A stretch of 57,445 nt of DNA from Paenibacillus glycanilyticus NBRC 16618 (GCF_004000805.1 NZ_BILY01000044.1:1-57445); one strand, 5' to 3'. Shown: positions 33,025 through 42,400, counted from the first letter of the stretch. The notes: generated by a model from the sequence alone, not told the origin. Made by a program: numbers and translations.

Positions 33025-33666
33025 TTATTTCTTGTTTTTTCTAGCCGCAAGCGCGACGGCAGCCAAACCAAGCACAACCGCGATAATCGATAACGTAAGC
33101 GGAAGCGCCGAGTTGGAACCCGAGTCCTTCGAATCGCCTGCATCCGCCGCGGCGCCGGTATCATGACCGTGTCCGTCGCCTTCTGCGACAGCCGCCGTTA
33201 CCGTTGTTACGGAAGCCGGCTTATCCGAGCCGTCTGCCCCAACCCATTCGACAACCTTGTTGTCGCTGTAGGTCTGGTAAGCTTTCCATACGAGCTGGGT
33301 AGCGTCCTCGTTTACTTTGCCGCTCATGCGGAACTCGGTGAATTCCGTTTCGCTGAGACCGCCGCCTTCCGCTGCCGTCCAGGTAATGGTTGTTACAACG
33401 CCGTTAGCATCCTTTTCAAGCTCGCTGGTCCAGCCCGGCTTGGGCTCAACGCGGGAAATGACCGCTCCGTCCGCCACCTTAACCTGTACTTTGACGGTGT
33501 TAACGCCCTTCTCCTCGCTAGGCACGCGAACCGCGAATACCTGGTACGAATTCGCCGGTACGGATGGCGGCTGAACCGTTACGTGGGCGCTTGCCACTCC
33601 TGCGAACAGCATCATGCATACGGCCATCGCAGCCGCTATTACCCATTTTTTCATCTGTTTCTTCAT
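33025..33666 (-). CDS. ycnI: YcnI family copper-binding membrane protein (DUF1775)
   Basis: The 213-residue protein has a signal peptide (to about Ala27), a DUF1775 domain (about 28-160) and, after a Gly/His/Asp-rich linker GDGHGHDTG, a C-terminal membrane anchor (ALPLTLSIIAVVLGLAAVAL) ending in basic residues. The mature protein would begin with His28 in AHVTVQPPS, the residue that binds Cu(II) in characterised YcnI. Start chosen at ATG 33666, nine bases after AAGGGAG. It is 127 bases downstream of ycnJ, and the pair probably handles extracytoplasmic copper delivery. Confidence 0.92.
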   Translation of the reverse strand: MKKQMKKWVIAAAMAVCMMLFAGVASAHVTVQPPSVPANSYQVFAVRVPSEEKGVNTVKVQVKVADGAVISRVEPKPGWTSELEKDANGVVTTITWTAAEGGGLSETEFTEFRMSGKVNEDATQLVWKAYQTYSDNKVVEWVGADGSDKPASVTTVTAAVAEGDGHGHDTGAAADAGDSKDSGSNSALPLTLSIIAVVLGLAAVALAARKNKK

Positions 33667-33793
33667 CTGACGCATCTCCCTTTCTGATCATAAGCCTGTC
33701 GTGCGCTTCTCTGAGAAGAGTATATAACCGCGCATACTGCCTGACATGACTCGAAAGGGCTACCCGGATATGACTATTATGTGTCTTCCCGTT

Positions 33794-35413
33794 CTAATAA
33801 TTCCGGAACGCGGTTTCCCGCACCAGCTCATTATCGTCCTGATCCATAACGCGGATCTCGGCCGTCCATTTGGAGGCGTAAGGCAGGAATGGACCCGTCG
33901 CCTCATAGGACGCGCTGATGTAGCCCGGGAAAGCATCGTTAGGCTCGCTGTCGTCCTTCACCAGCGGAATATCGATGGGAGCATCCTTCCTGCTGTCCGA
34001 ATGCAGGCGCAGAATAACCGACTTAGGCGCCCCCGACGCCTCCGGCAGCCAGACGTGGAGGGAAACCGTATTGTCCCCGCCTGGTACGTTAGGCGATACG
34101 TTAAACGTTACGTGCATATCCTGGCCCATCTGGTGGAAGTTGTACGGCTCGTTAGGAGGCAGCGGGCTCATATAAGTAAACACGGCTGCAATCGCCACGA
34201 TACAGGCCATCATAATGGCATCCGCCTTCAGCAGGCTTCCGGCCGGGAAGCCGCTCTTTTTCATCCGGAGACGCAATAGCGTACCCGTCACAAGCACCGC
34301 GACGACAAGAACAACCTTTACGGTAAGCAGTCCGCCCCATGTGGTCAGCCACAAATACGACAGCTTCGGCAGGAACAAAAGCGTCATCGTTACCCCGCTG
34401 ATGACAAGCACGGCAAGGGAGATCAAAGCGCCCTGCGAGAAGCTTGCGCCAAAGCGCCCCGCTTCCTTCCGGTCCGCGTACCAGACGTACAGGAGCACGG
34501 CCAGACCGCCAGACCAGACCGCGGAGGCAATCAAGTGGATAAAGTCAAAAGCAATCGTAAGCACCTTCTGGTCATTTGCCGCCGGATGGCCGATCAGGCT
34601 TTCCACGCCAAGCAACAGTACTACCCACAGCAGACTGACAAACCTTTCTTTGAACCGCTGGGCTGCAAAACCAAGCAACACCAGGATAATGAGCTCGAGC
34701 CATGCCCGTCCGGTAGTCGTATTCGTAAACAGCGACCCCCAGGAGGAAATTGGCTGGCCTTTCATCAATTCGTTAACCTGCAGGAAAATATGAACCAGTA
34801 CCGTAAGCAAAAGCGCCCGCATGCCAATCAGGGACAAACGCTTAAAGGCTGATTGCAGCGATTCGCTTGGCCTCCGGATAAAGACCGACCATAAAGCGAT
34901 GCCCGTCGCCAGCAGCAGCGCTGCATAATAAAGCACCCGCACGGCATACAGCAGGTTTTGCTGCATCCCTTTTGAATTGCTTGCTTGCGTGGCAAACGTC
35001 TCCCCGTCCTTCCAGTCGGGCGGATTGCCGACAACAAAAGCATAAGAGCCGCTGATCGGATGGCCGTCCTCCGAAATGATATGGTAAGAGACCGAATAAA
35101 CACCGTCCCCAAGCGCGGGAAGACCTGCCTTAAGGGATGTTCCGCCGTTCTCCAGAACCGGCTCTTCCGTCTTTATTTTGTTTGACTTGGAATCCACGAC
35201 TTCCAAGGATCCGGCACTCGGCTCAACCGCCTCGTTAAACGTTAGCTCCACAAAAGGCGGCGACTCGGCAAGCTTCACGTTCGCGGCAGGAACGGTCTTC
35301 TCCAGCGTCGCATGCGCGAAAGCCTGCGGCGCAAGCGTTAATGCCAATACGACAAGCAGCATAACCGCTGCCAGCATTCGTTTCGGTAATGTCGGTAACG
35401 TATGTAAAGTCAT
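33794..35413 (-). CDS. ycnJ: CopC-CopD copper transport fusion (YcnJ-like)
   Basis: The 539-residue protein starts with a signal peptide and a CopC domain whose predicted mature N-terminus is His34 in AFAHATLEKTVPAAN, the Cu(II) ligand of CopC. A CopD membrane domain of about eight helices follows (about residues 150-420), and a C-terminal extracytoplasmic domain (about 430-539, HVTFNVSPNVPGGDN) resembles the YtkA-like domain. In Bacillus subtilis YcnJ imports copper under copper limitation. The ATG at 35413 follows AGGAGTATGGTGTT. No ycnK-type repressor gene is adjacent. Iron/copper-box searches were not possible. Confidence 0.93.
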   Translation of the reverse strand: MTLHTLPTLPKRMLAAVMLLVVLALTLAPQAFAHATLEKTVPAANVKLAESPPFVELTFNEAVEPSAGSLEVVDSKSNKIKTEEPVLENGGTSLKAGLPALGDGVYSVSYHIISEDGHPISGSYAFVVGNPPDWKDGETFATQASNSKGMQQNLLYAVRVLYYAALLLATGIALWSVFIRRPSESLQSAFKRLSLIGMRALLLTVLVHIFLQVNELMKGQPISSWGSLFTNTTTGRAWLELIILVLLGFAAQRFKERFVSLLWVVLLLGVESLIGHPAANDQKVLTIAFDFIHLIASAVWSGGLAVLLYVWYADRKEAGRFGASFSQGALISLAVLVISGVTMTLLFLPKLSYLWLTTWGGLLTVKVVLVVAVLVTGTLLRLRMKKSGFPAGSLLKADAIMMACIVAIAAVFTYMSPLPPNEPYNFHQMGQDMHVTFNVSPNVPGGDNTVSLHVWLPEASGAPKSVILRLHSDSRKDAPIDIPLVKDDSEPNDAFPGYISASYEATGPFLPYASKWTAEIRVMDQDDNELVRETAFRNY

Positions 35414-35523
35414 AACACCATACTCCTATTCTTTAGCTTCCTTCCCATTGTACGACTGCCAACCGCTTTCCGCATGACTCGTTCGAGCTACGCTTGGATA
35501 AAAGCGTTTTCCGCAAGAACAGA

Positions 35524-35566
35524 GCAAAGCGGTATTGCTCTCCCAAATGAGAACAATACCGCTTTC
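35524..35566 (-). terminator. Terminator after ychF
   Basis: AAAGCGGTATTG and CAATACCGCTTT form a 12-bp perfect stem around a 16-17-base loop, 13 bases after the ychF stop. The following U content is modest (GCTCTGTTCTTG). Confidence 0.78.
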
Positions 35567-35578
35567 GTCCCGCTGCTA

Positions 35579-36679
35579 TTAAACGTTGAAACGGAAGTGC
35601 ATAACGTCGCCGTCCTGCACCACGTATTCTTTGCCTTCGAGGCGCAGCTGGCCTCTTTCTTTTGCCGCGTTCATCGTACCGGCGGCAGCCAGGTCCTCGA
35701 ACGACACAACCTCGGCGCGAATAAAGCCGCGCTCGAAGTCGGTATGGATAACGCCGGCCGCTTGCGGAGCCTTCATACCTTTACGGATTGTCCAGGCACG
35801 AACCTCCTGCACGCCAGCCGTAAAGTACGTATACAGGCCAAGAAGCTTGTAAGCCGCGTTGATCAGACGGTTAAGGCCGGATTCCTGCAGGCCCAGCTCC
35901 TCGAGGAACATCGCTTTGTCTTCGCCTTCCAGCTCAGCGATTTCTTCTTCCACCTTCGCGCTGATTGGCACCACTTGCGCGCCTTCGGCAGCCGCGAATT
36001 CGCGCACCGCTTGCACGAACTTGTTATTATCCGTATCCGCAACCTCCGACTCGGCTACGTTTGCGGCATACAGCACCGGCTTCATGGTGAGCAGGTGAAG
36101 ATCGCGGATAATCAGCTTCTCGTCATCCGACAGCTCTACGCTGCGCGCGGGCTGGTCGTTGTAGAGAGCTTCTTTGACGCGTTCCAGCACTTCAACTTCC
36201 AGGGCGATTTTTTTGTCGCCGCCTTTCAGGTTTTTGCGGGAACGCTCGATTTTTTTCTCAACGGACTCGATGTCCGCCAGAATCAGTTCAAGGTTGATCG
36301 TTTGGATATCGCCGAGCGGATCCACTTTGCCGTTTACGTGCGTGATGTTCTCATCCTCGAAGCAGCGTACAACGTGAACGATCGCGTCTACCTCGCGGAT
36401 ATGGGCGAGGAACTTGTTGCCAAGGCCTTCGCCTTTGCTTGCGCCTGCCACAAGGCCGGCAATATCAACGAATTCGAAGGCAGTCGGAACCGTTTTGTTC
36501 GGCTGCACGAGCTCTGTCAGTTTGTCCAGACGGTAGTCCGGCACCTCTACCACGCCAACGTTCGGGTCAATCGTACAGAAAGGATAGTTTGCGGATTCCG
36601 CGCCTGCTTGCGTTATTGCATTAAATAAAGTGGACTTGCCGACGTTCGGCAATCCCACGACACCTGCTTTCAAAGCCAT
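35579..36679 (-). CDS. ychF: Redox-regulated ATPase YchF (Obg family)
   Basis: YchF, 366 residues, is a ribosome-associated P-loop NTPase that prefers ATP over GTP. G1 is GLPNVGKSTLFNAIT at residues 8-22, G3 is DIAGLVAGASKGEGLGNKFL, and the altered G4 is NVAE (in YAANVAESEV) in place of NKxD, the reason for ATP use. The C-terminal TGS domain (TYFTAGVQEVRAWTIRKG, then HTDFERGFIRAEV) is complete. Start at ATG 36679; a GTG at 36691 is closer to GGGG but would add four residues. No functional link to neighbours is evident. Confidence 0.96.
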   Translation of the reverse strand: MALKAGVVGLPNVGKSTLFNAITQAGAESANYPFCTIDPNVGVVEVPDYRLDKLTELVQPNKTVPTAFEFVDIAGLVAGASKGEGLGNKFLAHIREVDAIVHVVRCFEDENITHVNGKVDPLGDIQTINLELILADIESVEKKIERSRKNLKGGDKKIALEVEVLERVKEALYNDQPARSVELSDDEKLIIRDLHLLTMKPVLYAANVAESEVADTDNNKFVQAVREFAAAEGAQVVPISAKVEEEIAELEGEDKAMFLEELGLQESGLNRLINAAYKLLGLYTYFTAGVQEVRAWTIRKGMKAPQAAGVIHTDFERGFIRAEVVSFEDLAAAGTMNAAKERGQLRLEGKEYVVQDGDVMHFRFNV

Positions 36680-36812
36680 GAAATAAGACACCCCATTTTC
36701 CGAAGTAACAATCTCACGTCATTATACCCGATGGCCGCTTACAATAAAAGCCCTAGTACAAGGTAGACAGTTCTTCCAAAAATGGGGCGTTGCCGCCTTT
36801 ATCCCGCTTTCG

Positions 36813-39107
36813 TCAGGTTCGCTTTTTCCGGCAGACCGCAATAACGTACATCGGATCGCAGCTCTTGAACCTCGCAAGCGGCAGCGGTTCATGCCCTTCG
36901 GCCCTAAGCAGGCGCTCCTCGGCTCTTCCCAGCGGCAGACCCACCTTTTCCCGCATCCAATTCATGGAGAGCAGCCTTGAATCGTCAACCGGGTTCTGCC
37001 CGAACATCTCTTCAATGTCGTAACAGGCCAGCAGCTCGCCCACCAGCTCAGAGGTCCGATATTCGAAGCGGTGATATTCGTTAAAAGGCTGCTCTTCGTA
37101 ATATAGCGGAGGGTTCGTTACCGAGCGGTTAGGCGTGGACACGATAAATAACCCGCCGGGCTTCAGCACGCGGGCCGATTCCCGGATCCACGCCGCTCCT
37201 TCGCTTACGTGCTCAATCGTCTCGAAGGAAATAACCGCGTCAAAGGATTCGCCTGCAAAAGGAAGCTTCAGTACGTCGCCCGTTTCAAACCGTATCCCTT
37301 CTCCGCCGTAATCCCGTTCCGCAAGCCGGGCGGAAACGGCGTCGATATCGATGCCCGTAACCTCCGAAGCCCCCGCATGCTTCAATAATGCTGAACCGTA
37401 TCCCGCTCCGCAGGCGGCATCCAGCACCTTCAGGCCCCTGACATAACGGCACGCCAATTCGTAACGGTACAGATGCTCCTCGTATACATCGGCATACCGC
37501 TCCTTCACCTGCCGGTTGACCACAAGCCGTTCGCCGCTGAACACGACATCGTTTTGTTCCTTGAGCGGCTGTTCGGGCACTACCTGCATTGCTTCCGCAA
37601 CCGGAGGCAGCGGCAACTGCAGCTGTTCCGCAACCGCCGCCACGGCCGTGAACTCCTCAGACTCAAGCTCGGTTACCGGGGCGGGCGTCAGCTCCGGCTT
37701 AACGCTTATGCCAAGCGTAATAATGCTGCCCGAGGTCAGCCTCCCCTTCACCGGGTGCTTGCCGTTTGCCATCCGCTCCAGCAGGCTGAAGTCTTCGGCG
37801 CTGATATCCGAACCGGGGCGCCCATCCTTCCCGTCATCGATAAGCAGGGTCGAAACGGCAGCAAACCCGGCATCCGCATACAGCTTCCTCACCTGCTCAA
37901 TGGAATACAGATAAGCGGACTGCTGCTGGGCATCGTCATTATCCGGCTGCAAATAACGCAGCATAAACGGATAGTAATGACGGTTCAGGAACGTTCCGAT
38001 CAGCCAGCCGGCAGGCTTCAGCAGCCGCTTCAGCTTCCGCATCGCCTCGGGCGTCCCGCAGATGTGGGCATCCCCGATAAGGATGCCGTCTAACGAGCCA
38101 GTCTCCAGGCCCCATTGCTCCGGATCCTCCGAGCCGAACACCCGGATGCCGGCCGCTTCCGCCACTTTGGCCGCTTGACCGTTTTTTTCGACTCCATACA
38201 GCAAAGCACCGGGAAACCGGTGCCGCAAGCTGAGCAGCGTCGCTCCGCAGCCGCAGCCGATATTCAGAAATCTTGGACTTCCGCTCCCGCCGCCGGCAGC
38301 GGATACTTCCCGGTCCAGCAGCCCAAGCATATCGGAATGAATGATCAGCGCCTCCGAAGAAGCGAATCCCCATTTCTCGCGAAAAAGCTGATTGTTCCGG
38401 GCGAACAGCTGCAAATACATGGCCGAATCCGCCCGGAAGCTGACGCTGCCGTAATGATGGATAAAGGTATCGCGGCAAAGCATAAGCTTATACCCGAGAA
38501 GCTTTAACCGCAGCGACAAATCATCATCTTCGTAATTGCCGATGCCAAACCGCTCATCCATCCCGCCGGCCTTATCGTAGACCTCCCGCCGTAGCAGCAT
38601 GCAGAAGCCGATCAGCTTCAGCCGCTCCTCCATGGGATGGCTTCCCGCAGACCGTCTCACCGATTCGGAGAAACGGTCGAGCTCCTCGATCGTCGAATAA
38701 TGGCTCGGAATCTGCGTATAGTAATAAGCCGAGTTCGTGACCGGCCCCACCGCACCGATCGAAGGATCGCTAAACAAGCTGCGCTTCAGACCGTCCAGCC
38801 AATCCGGCGTCACCAGAGTATCGTTATTCAGCAGGAGCAGCAGCTCGCCGGATGCGGCCGATGCCCCTTGATTGCAGCCTTTCGGGAATCCGGCATTACC
38901 GTGATTCGCGACCAGAAGGATATCCGGCTCGGCTCTCGCCCAGTCGGCCGTCCCGTCCTCCGATCCGTTATCGACAAGGATCAGCTCGTAGCTGCTCGCC
39001 GCCGTATGTCGCCTGATGCTTTCCACGCAGGATTTTGTATAATCAAGCCCGTTTCTGGTCACCAGGATTATGCTCGTCAGCACCAATCTCTTCACCGCCC
39101 GGCACAT
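36813..39107 (-). CDS. Three-domain glycosyltransferase (GT2) / methyltransferase / methyltransferase
   Basis: About 764 residues with three catalytic-looking domains. An N-terminal family 2 glycosyltransferase (about 5-240) shows SIILVTRNGLDYTKSCVESI, LVDNGSEDGT, and a DxD-like LNNDTLV with NYEDDDLSLRLKLLGY. A first class I methyltransferase-like domain (about 275-440) has FLNIGCGCGATLLSLRHRFP. After a Pro/Glu/Val-rich linker (about 465-530), a second domain (about 535-750) has VLDAACGAGYGSALL, ITGIDIDAV-type VTGIDIDAVS and FDAVISFETIEHV. The pattern suits polysaccharide or flagellin/S-layer glycan assembly. The start is uncertain: ATG 39107 lacks a clear ribosome site, and GTG or TTG codons at 39095-39083 lie after GAAGAG. 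It stands alone between ychF and a small membrane protein. Confidence 0.9.
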   Translation of the reverse strand: MCRAVKRLVLTSIILVTRNGLDYTKSCVESIRRHTAASSYELILVDNGSEDGTADWARAEPDILLVANHGNAGFPKGCNQGASAASGELLLLLNNDTLVTPDWLDGLKRSLFSDPSIGAVGPVTNSAYYYTQIPSHYSTIEELDRFSESVRRSAGSHPMEERLKLIGFCMLLRREVYDKAGGMDERFGIGNYEDDDLSLRLKLLGYKLMLCRDTFIHHYGSVSFRADSAMYLQLFARNNQLFREKWGFASSEALIIHSDMLGLLDREVSAAGGGSGSPRFLNIGCGCGATLLSLRHRFPGALLYGVEKNGQAAKVAEAAGIRVFGSEDPEQWGLETGSLDGILIGDAHICGTPEAMRKLKRLLKPAGWLIGTFLNRHYYPFMLRYLQPDNDDAQQQSAYLYSIEQVRKLYADAGFAAVSTLLIDDGKDGRPGSDISAEDFSLLERMANGKHPVKGRLTSGSIITLGISVKPELTPAPVTELESEEFTAVAAVAEQLQLPLPPVAEAMQVVPEQPLKEQNDVVFSGERLVVNRQVKERYADVYEEHLYRYELACRYVRGLKVLDAACGAGYGSALLKHAGASEVTGIDIDAVSARLAERDYGGEGIRFETGDVLKLPFAGESFDAVISFETIEHVSEGAAWIRESARVLKPGGLFIVSTPNRSVTNPPLYYEEQPFNEYHRFEYRTSELVGELLACYDIEEMFGQNPVDDSRLLSMNWMREKVGLPLGRAEERLLRAEGHEPLPLARFKSCDPMYVIAVCRKKRT

Positions 39108-39176
39108 AGGTTCATGCCAACAGCATATGTAGAAGGAGCCCGGATGCAAAGGCTGTTCGCCTACTGCCCCGCGGCG

Positions 39177-39587
39177 TTATTTTTTATAGAAAGATAAACC
39201 GAACAAATAACCGGCCAGCACGTTAAAAATCGCTTCGTTCTTGTCATCGAGAATGATCCGGCTCAGCGTCCCGTATGTGCCTTCGGCGCCGGTGTACAGC
39301 TTGCCGTAATTGACGGCCGCCACATAATTCAGGACTACGATTACGATCGACAGCATTAACGTGAACTGCGTTTCCTTTATGCGGAACCCGAACTCGCCTT
39401 TGCCGATCAGATGAAGGCTTGCTCCAAAGCCGAATGTAATGCCGAAAAGAACAAACAGGAACTTGGCCGTCACATCCGGATCGCCGTTGCGCATTAGAAA
39501 TTCGTTGCTTGCGTAAACAACAAGCATGGTGAACAAAAGAAAGAGGACAAACACCACATACTTAAATAACGCTGACTTCTTAACCAT
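39177..39587 (-). CDS. Small four-helix membrane protein, function unknown
   Basis: I do not recognise this 136-residue protein. It has four hydrophobic segments (about residues 10-27, 42-62, 76-94 and 117-133), a basic N-terminus, and ends in SFYKK. The ATG at 39587 lies eight bases after AAGGGG; a GTG three codons upstream overlaps that site. It ends 70 bases upstream of the glycosyltransferase-methyltransferase start and may be cotranscribed with it. It runs divergently from a 47-residue gene across a 90-bp gap. Confidence 0.75.
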   Translation of the reverse strand: MVKKSALFKYVVFVLFLLFTMLVVYASNEFLMRNGDPDVTAKFLFVLFGITFGFGASLHLIGKGEFGFRIKETQFTLMLSIVIVVLNYVAAVNYGKLYTGAEGTYGTLSRIILDDKNEAIFNVLAGYLFGLSFYKK

Positions 39588-39677
39588 TTTCTGCACCCCT
39601 TATGTTGTCGAACACGATTGCATGCCAAACCCTCCCCCCGCCCATACTAACAGGGACCAGGAGGTGAAAACTACACG

Positions 39678-39821
39678 ATGGAAAATCAAACCCACAAAGG
39701 CAATTATAAAGGGACAACGGCCATGAAGGCAAAGAACCAAGATATGACATTTGTAAACGATACGATTGAGGATGCGAAATCCGTTACCAACTTCTCCTCC
39801 AAGAACAAAAAAACGGACTAA
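39678..39821 (+). CDS. Small hydrophilic protein of 47 residues, function unknown
   Basis: An ATG at 39678 lies 11 bases after a strong ribosome site, CAGGAGGTG, and opens a 47-codon frame ending in TAA at 39819-39821. A good bidirectional terminator begins ten bases later, so the unit has the full layout of a gene. The product is polar and rich in Lys, Asn and Thr (MENQTHKGNYKGTTAMKAKN at the start, SSKNKKTD at the end) with no membrane segment or cysteine. I do not recognise a family. The composition would suit a spore or nucleic-acid-associated small protein, but that is only a guess. It is the only plus-strand gene in its neighbourhood. Confidence 0.7.
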   Translation: MENQTHKGNYKGTTAMKAKNQDMTFVNDTIEDAKSVTNFSSKNKKTD

Positions 39822-39830
39822 TCCCAACAT

Positions 39831-39883
39831 AAAGCCCCCGCCTGGAAGCTGCCACGGCAGCGAACCAAACGGGGGCTTCTTTA
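39831..39883. terminator. Bidirectional terminator
   Basis: AAGCCCCCG (39832-39840) pairs with CGGGGGCTT (39870-39878), with an inner GCTGCC/GGCAGC hairpin. On the plus strand CTTTATT follows; on the minus strand the stem lies just after the stop of the SLH protein gene. Confidence 0.88.
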
Positions 39884-39894
39884 TTGAACCGACC

Positions 39895-42255
39895 TCAATT
39901 GCGCAGCGGCGCCTCCTGAAGCTCCGCCCTTGTCTGCAGGAAGCGGAAGAAGGCTACGGAGGCTTCGGCTCTCGACACCTGCTTAGCCGGCTGGAAGTTG
40001 CCGCCCGATAGCGTCATAATCTTCAGTCCGACAACAATAGCCGCCTGGCCCTTCTTCTCCATTTTGTCCGCGTCCTTGAAGCTGATATTGAACAAATCAT
40101 CGTAATTGGCGAGGGAGTTGTACCCAAGCGCGCGCACAATCAACTCCGCCATCTCCTCGCGGTCCACCTTGCCGTCCGGATTAAACGAACCGTCGCCGAT
40201 GTCGATCAGATTTTGCTGGAGCGCGCTTTCCACGTATGCATAATATTGATTTTTCGTGCCGACATCGGCAAATGAAGCGGATGCCGTTGAATCCGCCGAC
40301 CCTGCGTACAATACCGGCGGACGACCGCTGTTCATCGCCAGCACAAGCATTTTGATCAGCTCGCCGCGGGTTACGATTTCATTCGGACGGACCTTGCCGT
40401 CCTTCACATCAAGCGCTTTGTAAGCCACCATCAGCTCTAACTGGCGCTGCGCCCAATGACCGTCAATATCGGTAGCCTTCGGTTTCTCCAGCTGGGTAAC
40501 CTCTCCGGTGTCCCGGCTTCTCCAGCTGCCCGATTCCGCATCCAGGAAGATGGACTCATCCAGCTGGCGCGGCACTAACCGGTAGATGAGCTGAGCGTTA
40601 GCGTTGGATTCCACATCCGACGTCTGAATCACCCCGGCAGCCAGCAGCGTCTTATATTTCTCGACGGGAATCGGCTGGCCCTGGTACACGTAATTTTGCG
40701 TCAAATAATAAGTCAGCTCCGTCCGGTAATAAGTCATCCACTTCTCAATGGCTTGCGCCGGCGTAATAACCTTAGGCGCCGTCTCCGGGTATTTATACGG
40801 ATGGATGCTGGCATCGTAGCTGCGCACCGCGCCCGTATTCGAGTCAATGGATACGTTCACGTTGTCATAATCGGCCGTTGCGCCGTTAATCTTGTGAACG
40901 AAGCTGAAATAATACGTATCGATATACGATACTTTATCCGGGTCGTACTGCGACTTATCGCGCTTCACAATGTACAGCTCATCCGCCGCCCAAGGAAGCT
41001 GCTTCTTCACCGTTTCAATGGCTTTGGCTTCGGCTTGGTCATAAGACAAGGCAGGCTTCGCGCTCGCATTCTGGTTGTTCTGATAGGAATAGAAGCTGTT
41101 GATAAATCCCGTCCGGCTATTGATTAATGCCGATGCGGAGCCGACCGTGTCTTTTCCGTTCTTCAGCTCCCACTCGAGCCGCCAGCTCGCAACCGTCGCA
41201 CCGGCACCATCATCCGTGTTCTCGTAATAGCTGGCGCCGGCATACACCGCGTTTGAAGGAATAGAGAAGGCTGACAGCACGGCTTGCTTCGCCTGCTCCT
41301 CGGTCAGATTCACCGCTCCGGGAGCTTCCCCCAGCGGTTTATCCGCTATCGGCGTCCCCGATACCTGGTTGGGATCGATGTATCCGCTTTGCACTTCTTT
41401 GCCGGTAACCGCATCAATCGCAAAAGCTCCCATATCGTAGCTCAGCACCGGTTTGCTTGGCCCTTCCGGATTATTAGGGATAATGTAACGCAGCTCCGGC
41501 TTTGCCTGCTCGATAAGCTTTTTCTTCGCTTCATCGGCCGTCAGCTTGGCATCCGCCTTCGGAAACTGAATCGTATCATCCCACTGCAGGGTGTAGCGCA
41601 AGACATGCCCTTCGCTGTCGACATCAAGCTCGATATAGTTATCCACGTAAGGAATATCATTGACAACCCGGTCAAACCTGAGCGTGTGGCGCACCTCTCC
41701 CGTCAGAGGAGGAAGCTGCTGCGCGCCGTATTCCGGATTAAATTTCACTTGATCCTTGTAAGTTGGCGCTACCTCGGACAAGAAGGAATAAGCAATCTTC
41801 TGCGCGGCCTCCCGCTCAACCTTCAGCGGATAAGTAGGCTTGGCGCTTGGATTATCGATGTAGGTGCTGTAATCAAGAAGCTGGCCGGTATCCGCATTTA
41901 ACCGTACATAGATGCTGCCCTTGTTTTTGCCGTTTACCTTGTACACGAAATCAAGACCCCATACGCTGCGTTTACCGCCAGCCAGCGTATCGGACGAGAG
42001 CGAAGCCCCTTGCAGCACGTATTCCTTCGGGACGCTTACGGTCTGTCTGGCGAGAGATTCCGCCTTTTCCTTCGTCACCTTTGCATTAACGGGAGCAACC
42101 GCGCTTCCGTCCGATCCGGCAGCATCTCCTGATACCGATACGGCCGAAGCTGCCGGTTTGTCAGCGCTTTCGGCAAAGGCCGCGGCAGGAAGACTGCTCG
42201 TCAGCATAACCGCGGTTGCCAGCACGGCCAGCTTCTTGCGATGATTCATCACCAT
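39895..42255 (-). CDS. Surface protein with YcdB/YcdC and S-layer homology domains
   Basis: The 786-residue secreted protein has a signal peptide (AVMLTSSLPAAAFA near residue 28), an N-terminal half with PepSY-like/YcdB-YcdC repeats (VTKEKAESLARQTVSVPKEY; LTADEAKKKLIEQAKPELRY; LSYDQAEAKAIETVKKQLPW), and three C-terminal S-layer homology domains (about 590-645, 655-715, 720-775) with motifs such as IDGHWAQRQLELMVAY and FADVGTKNQYYAYVESA. SLH domains bind pyruvylated cell-wall polymers. YcdB/YcdC repeats occur in peptidase-associated proteins but no catalytic motif is visible here. The ATG at 42255 follows AGGAGGTTCGTT. It is monocistronic by its flanking terminators. Confidence 0.9.
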   Translation of the reverse strand: MVMNHRKKLAVLATAVMLTSSLPAAAFAESADKPAASAVSVSGDAAGSDGSAVAPVNAKVTKEKAESLARQTVSVPKEYVLQGASLSSDTLAGGKRSVWGLDFVYKVNGKNKGSIYVRLNADTGQLLDYSTYIDNPSAKPTYPLKVEREAAQKIAYSFLSEVAPTYKDQVKFNPEYGAQQLPPLTGEVRHTLRFDRVVNDIPYVDNYIELDVDSEGHVLRYTLQWDDTIQFPKADAKLTADEAKKKLIEQAKPELRYIIPNNPEGPSKPVLSYDMGAFAIDAVTGKEVQSGYIDPNQVSGTPIADKPLGEAPGAVNLTEEQAKQAVLSAFSIPSNAVYAGASYYENTDDGAGATVASWRLEWELKNGKDTVGSASALINSRTGFINSFYSYQNNQNASAKPALSYDQAEAKAIETVKKQLPWAADELYIVKRDKSQYDPDKVSYIDTYYFSFVHKINGATADYDNVNVSIDSNTGAVRSYDASIHPYKYPETAPKVITPAQAIEKWMTYYRTELTYYLTQNYVYQGQPIPVEKYKTLLAAGVIQTSDVESNANAQLIYRLVPRQLDESIFLDAESGSWRSRDTGEVTQLEKPKATDIDGHWAQRQLELMVAYKALDVKDGKVRPNEIVTRGELIKMLVLAMNSGRPPVLYAGSADSTASASFADVGTKNQYYAYVESALQQNLIDIGDGSFNPDGKVDREEMAELIVRALGYNSLANYDDLFNISFKDADKMEKKGQAAIVVGLKIMTLSGGNFQPAKQVSRAEASVAFFRFLQTRAELQEAPLRN

Positions 42256-42400
42256 AACGAACCTCCTATGCTTTTCCATTCTTGTTAATCAGCTAAATAG
42301 ACGCGGAAGCCGCGCCAGAAGTTGCGTCGTGTCCCAATATTTTCATATTATCATTTTTCACACGGTCGCGCGCCTTCCTCCAGAGGTGCTTTGCTGCACT

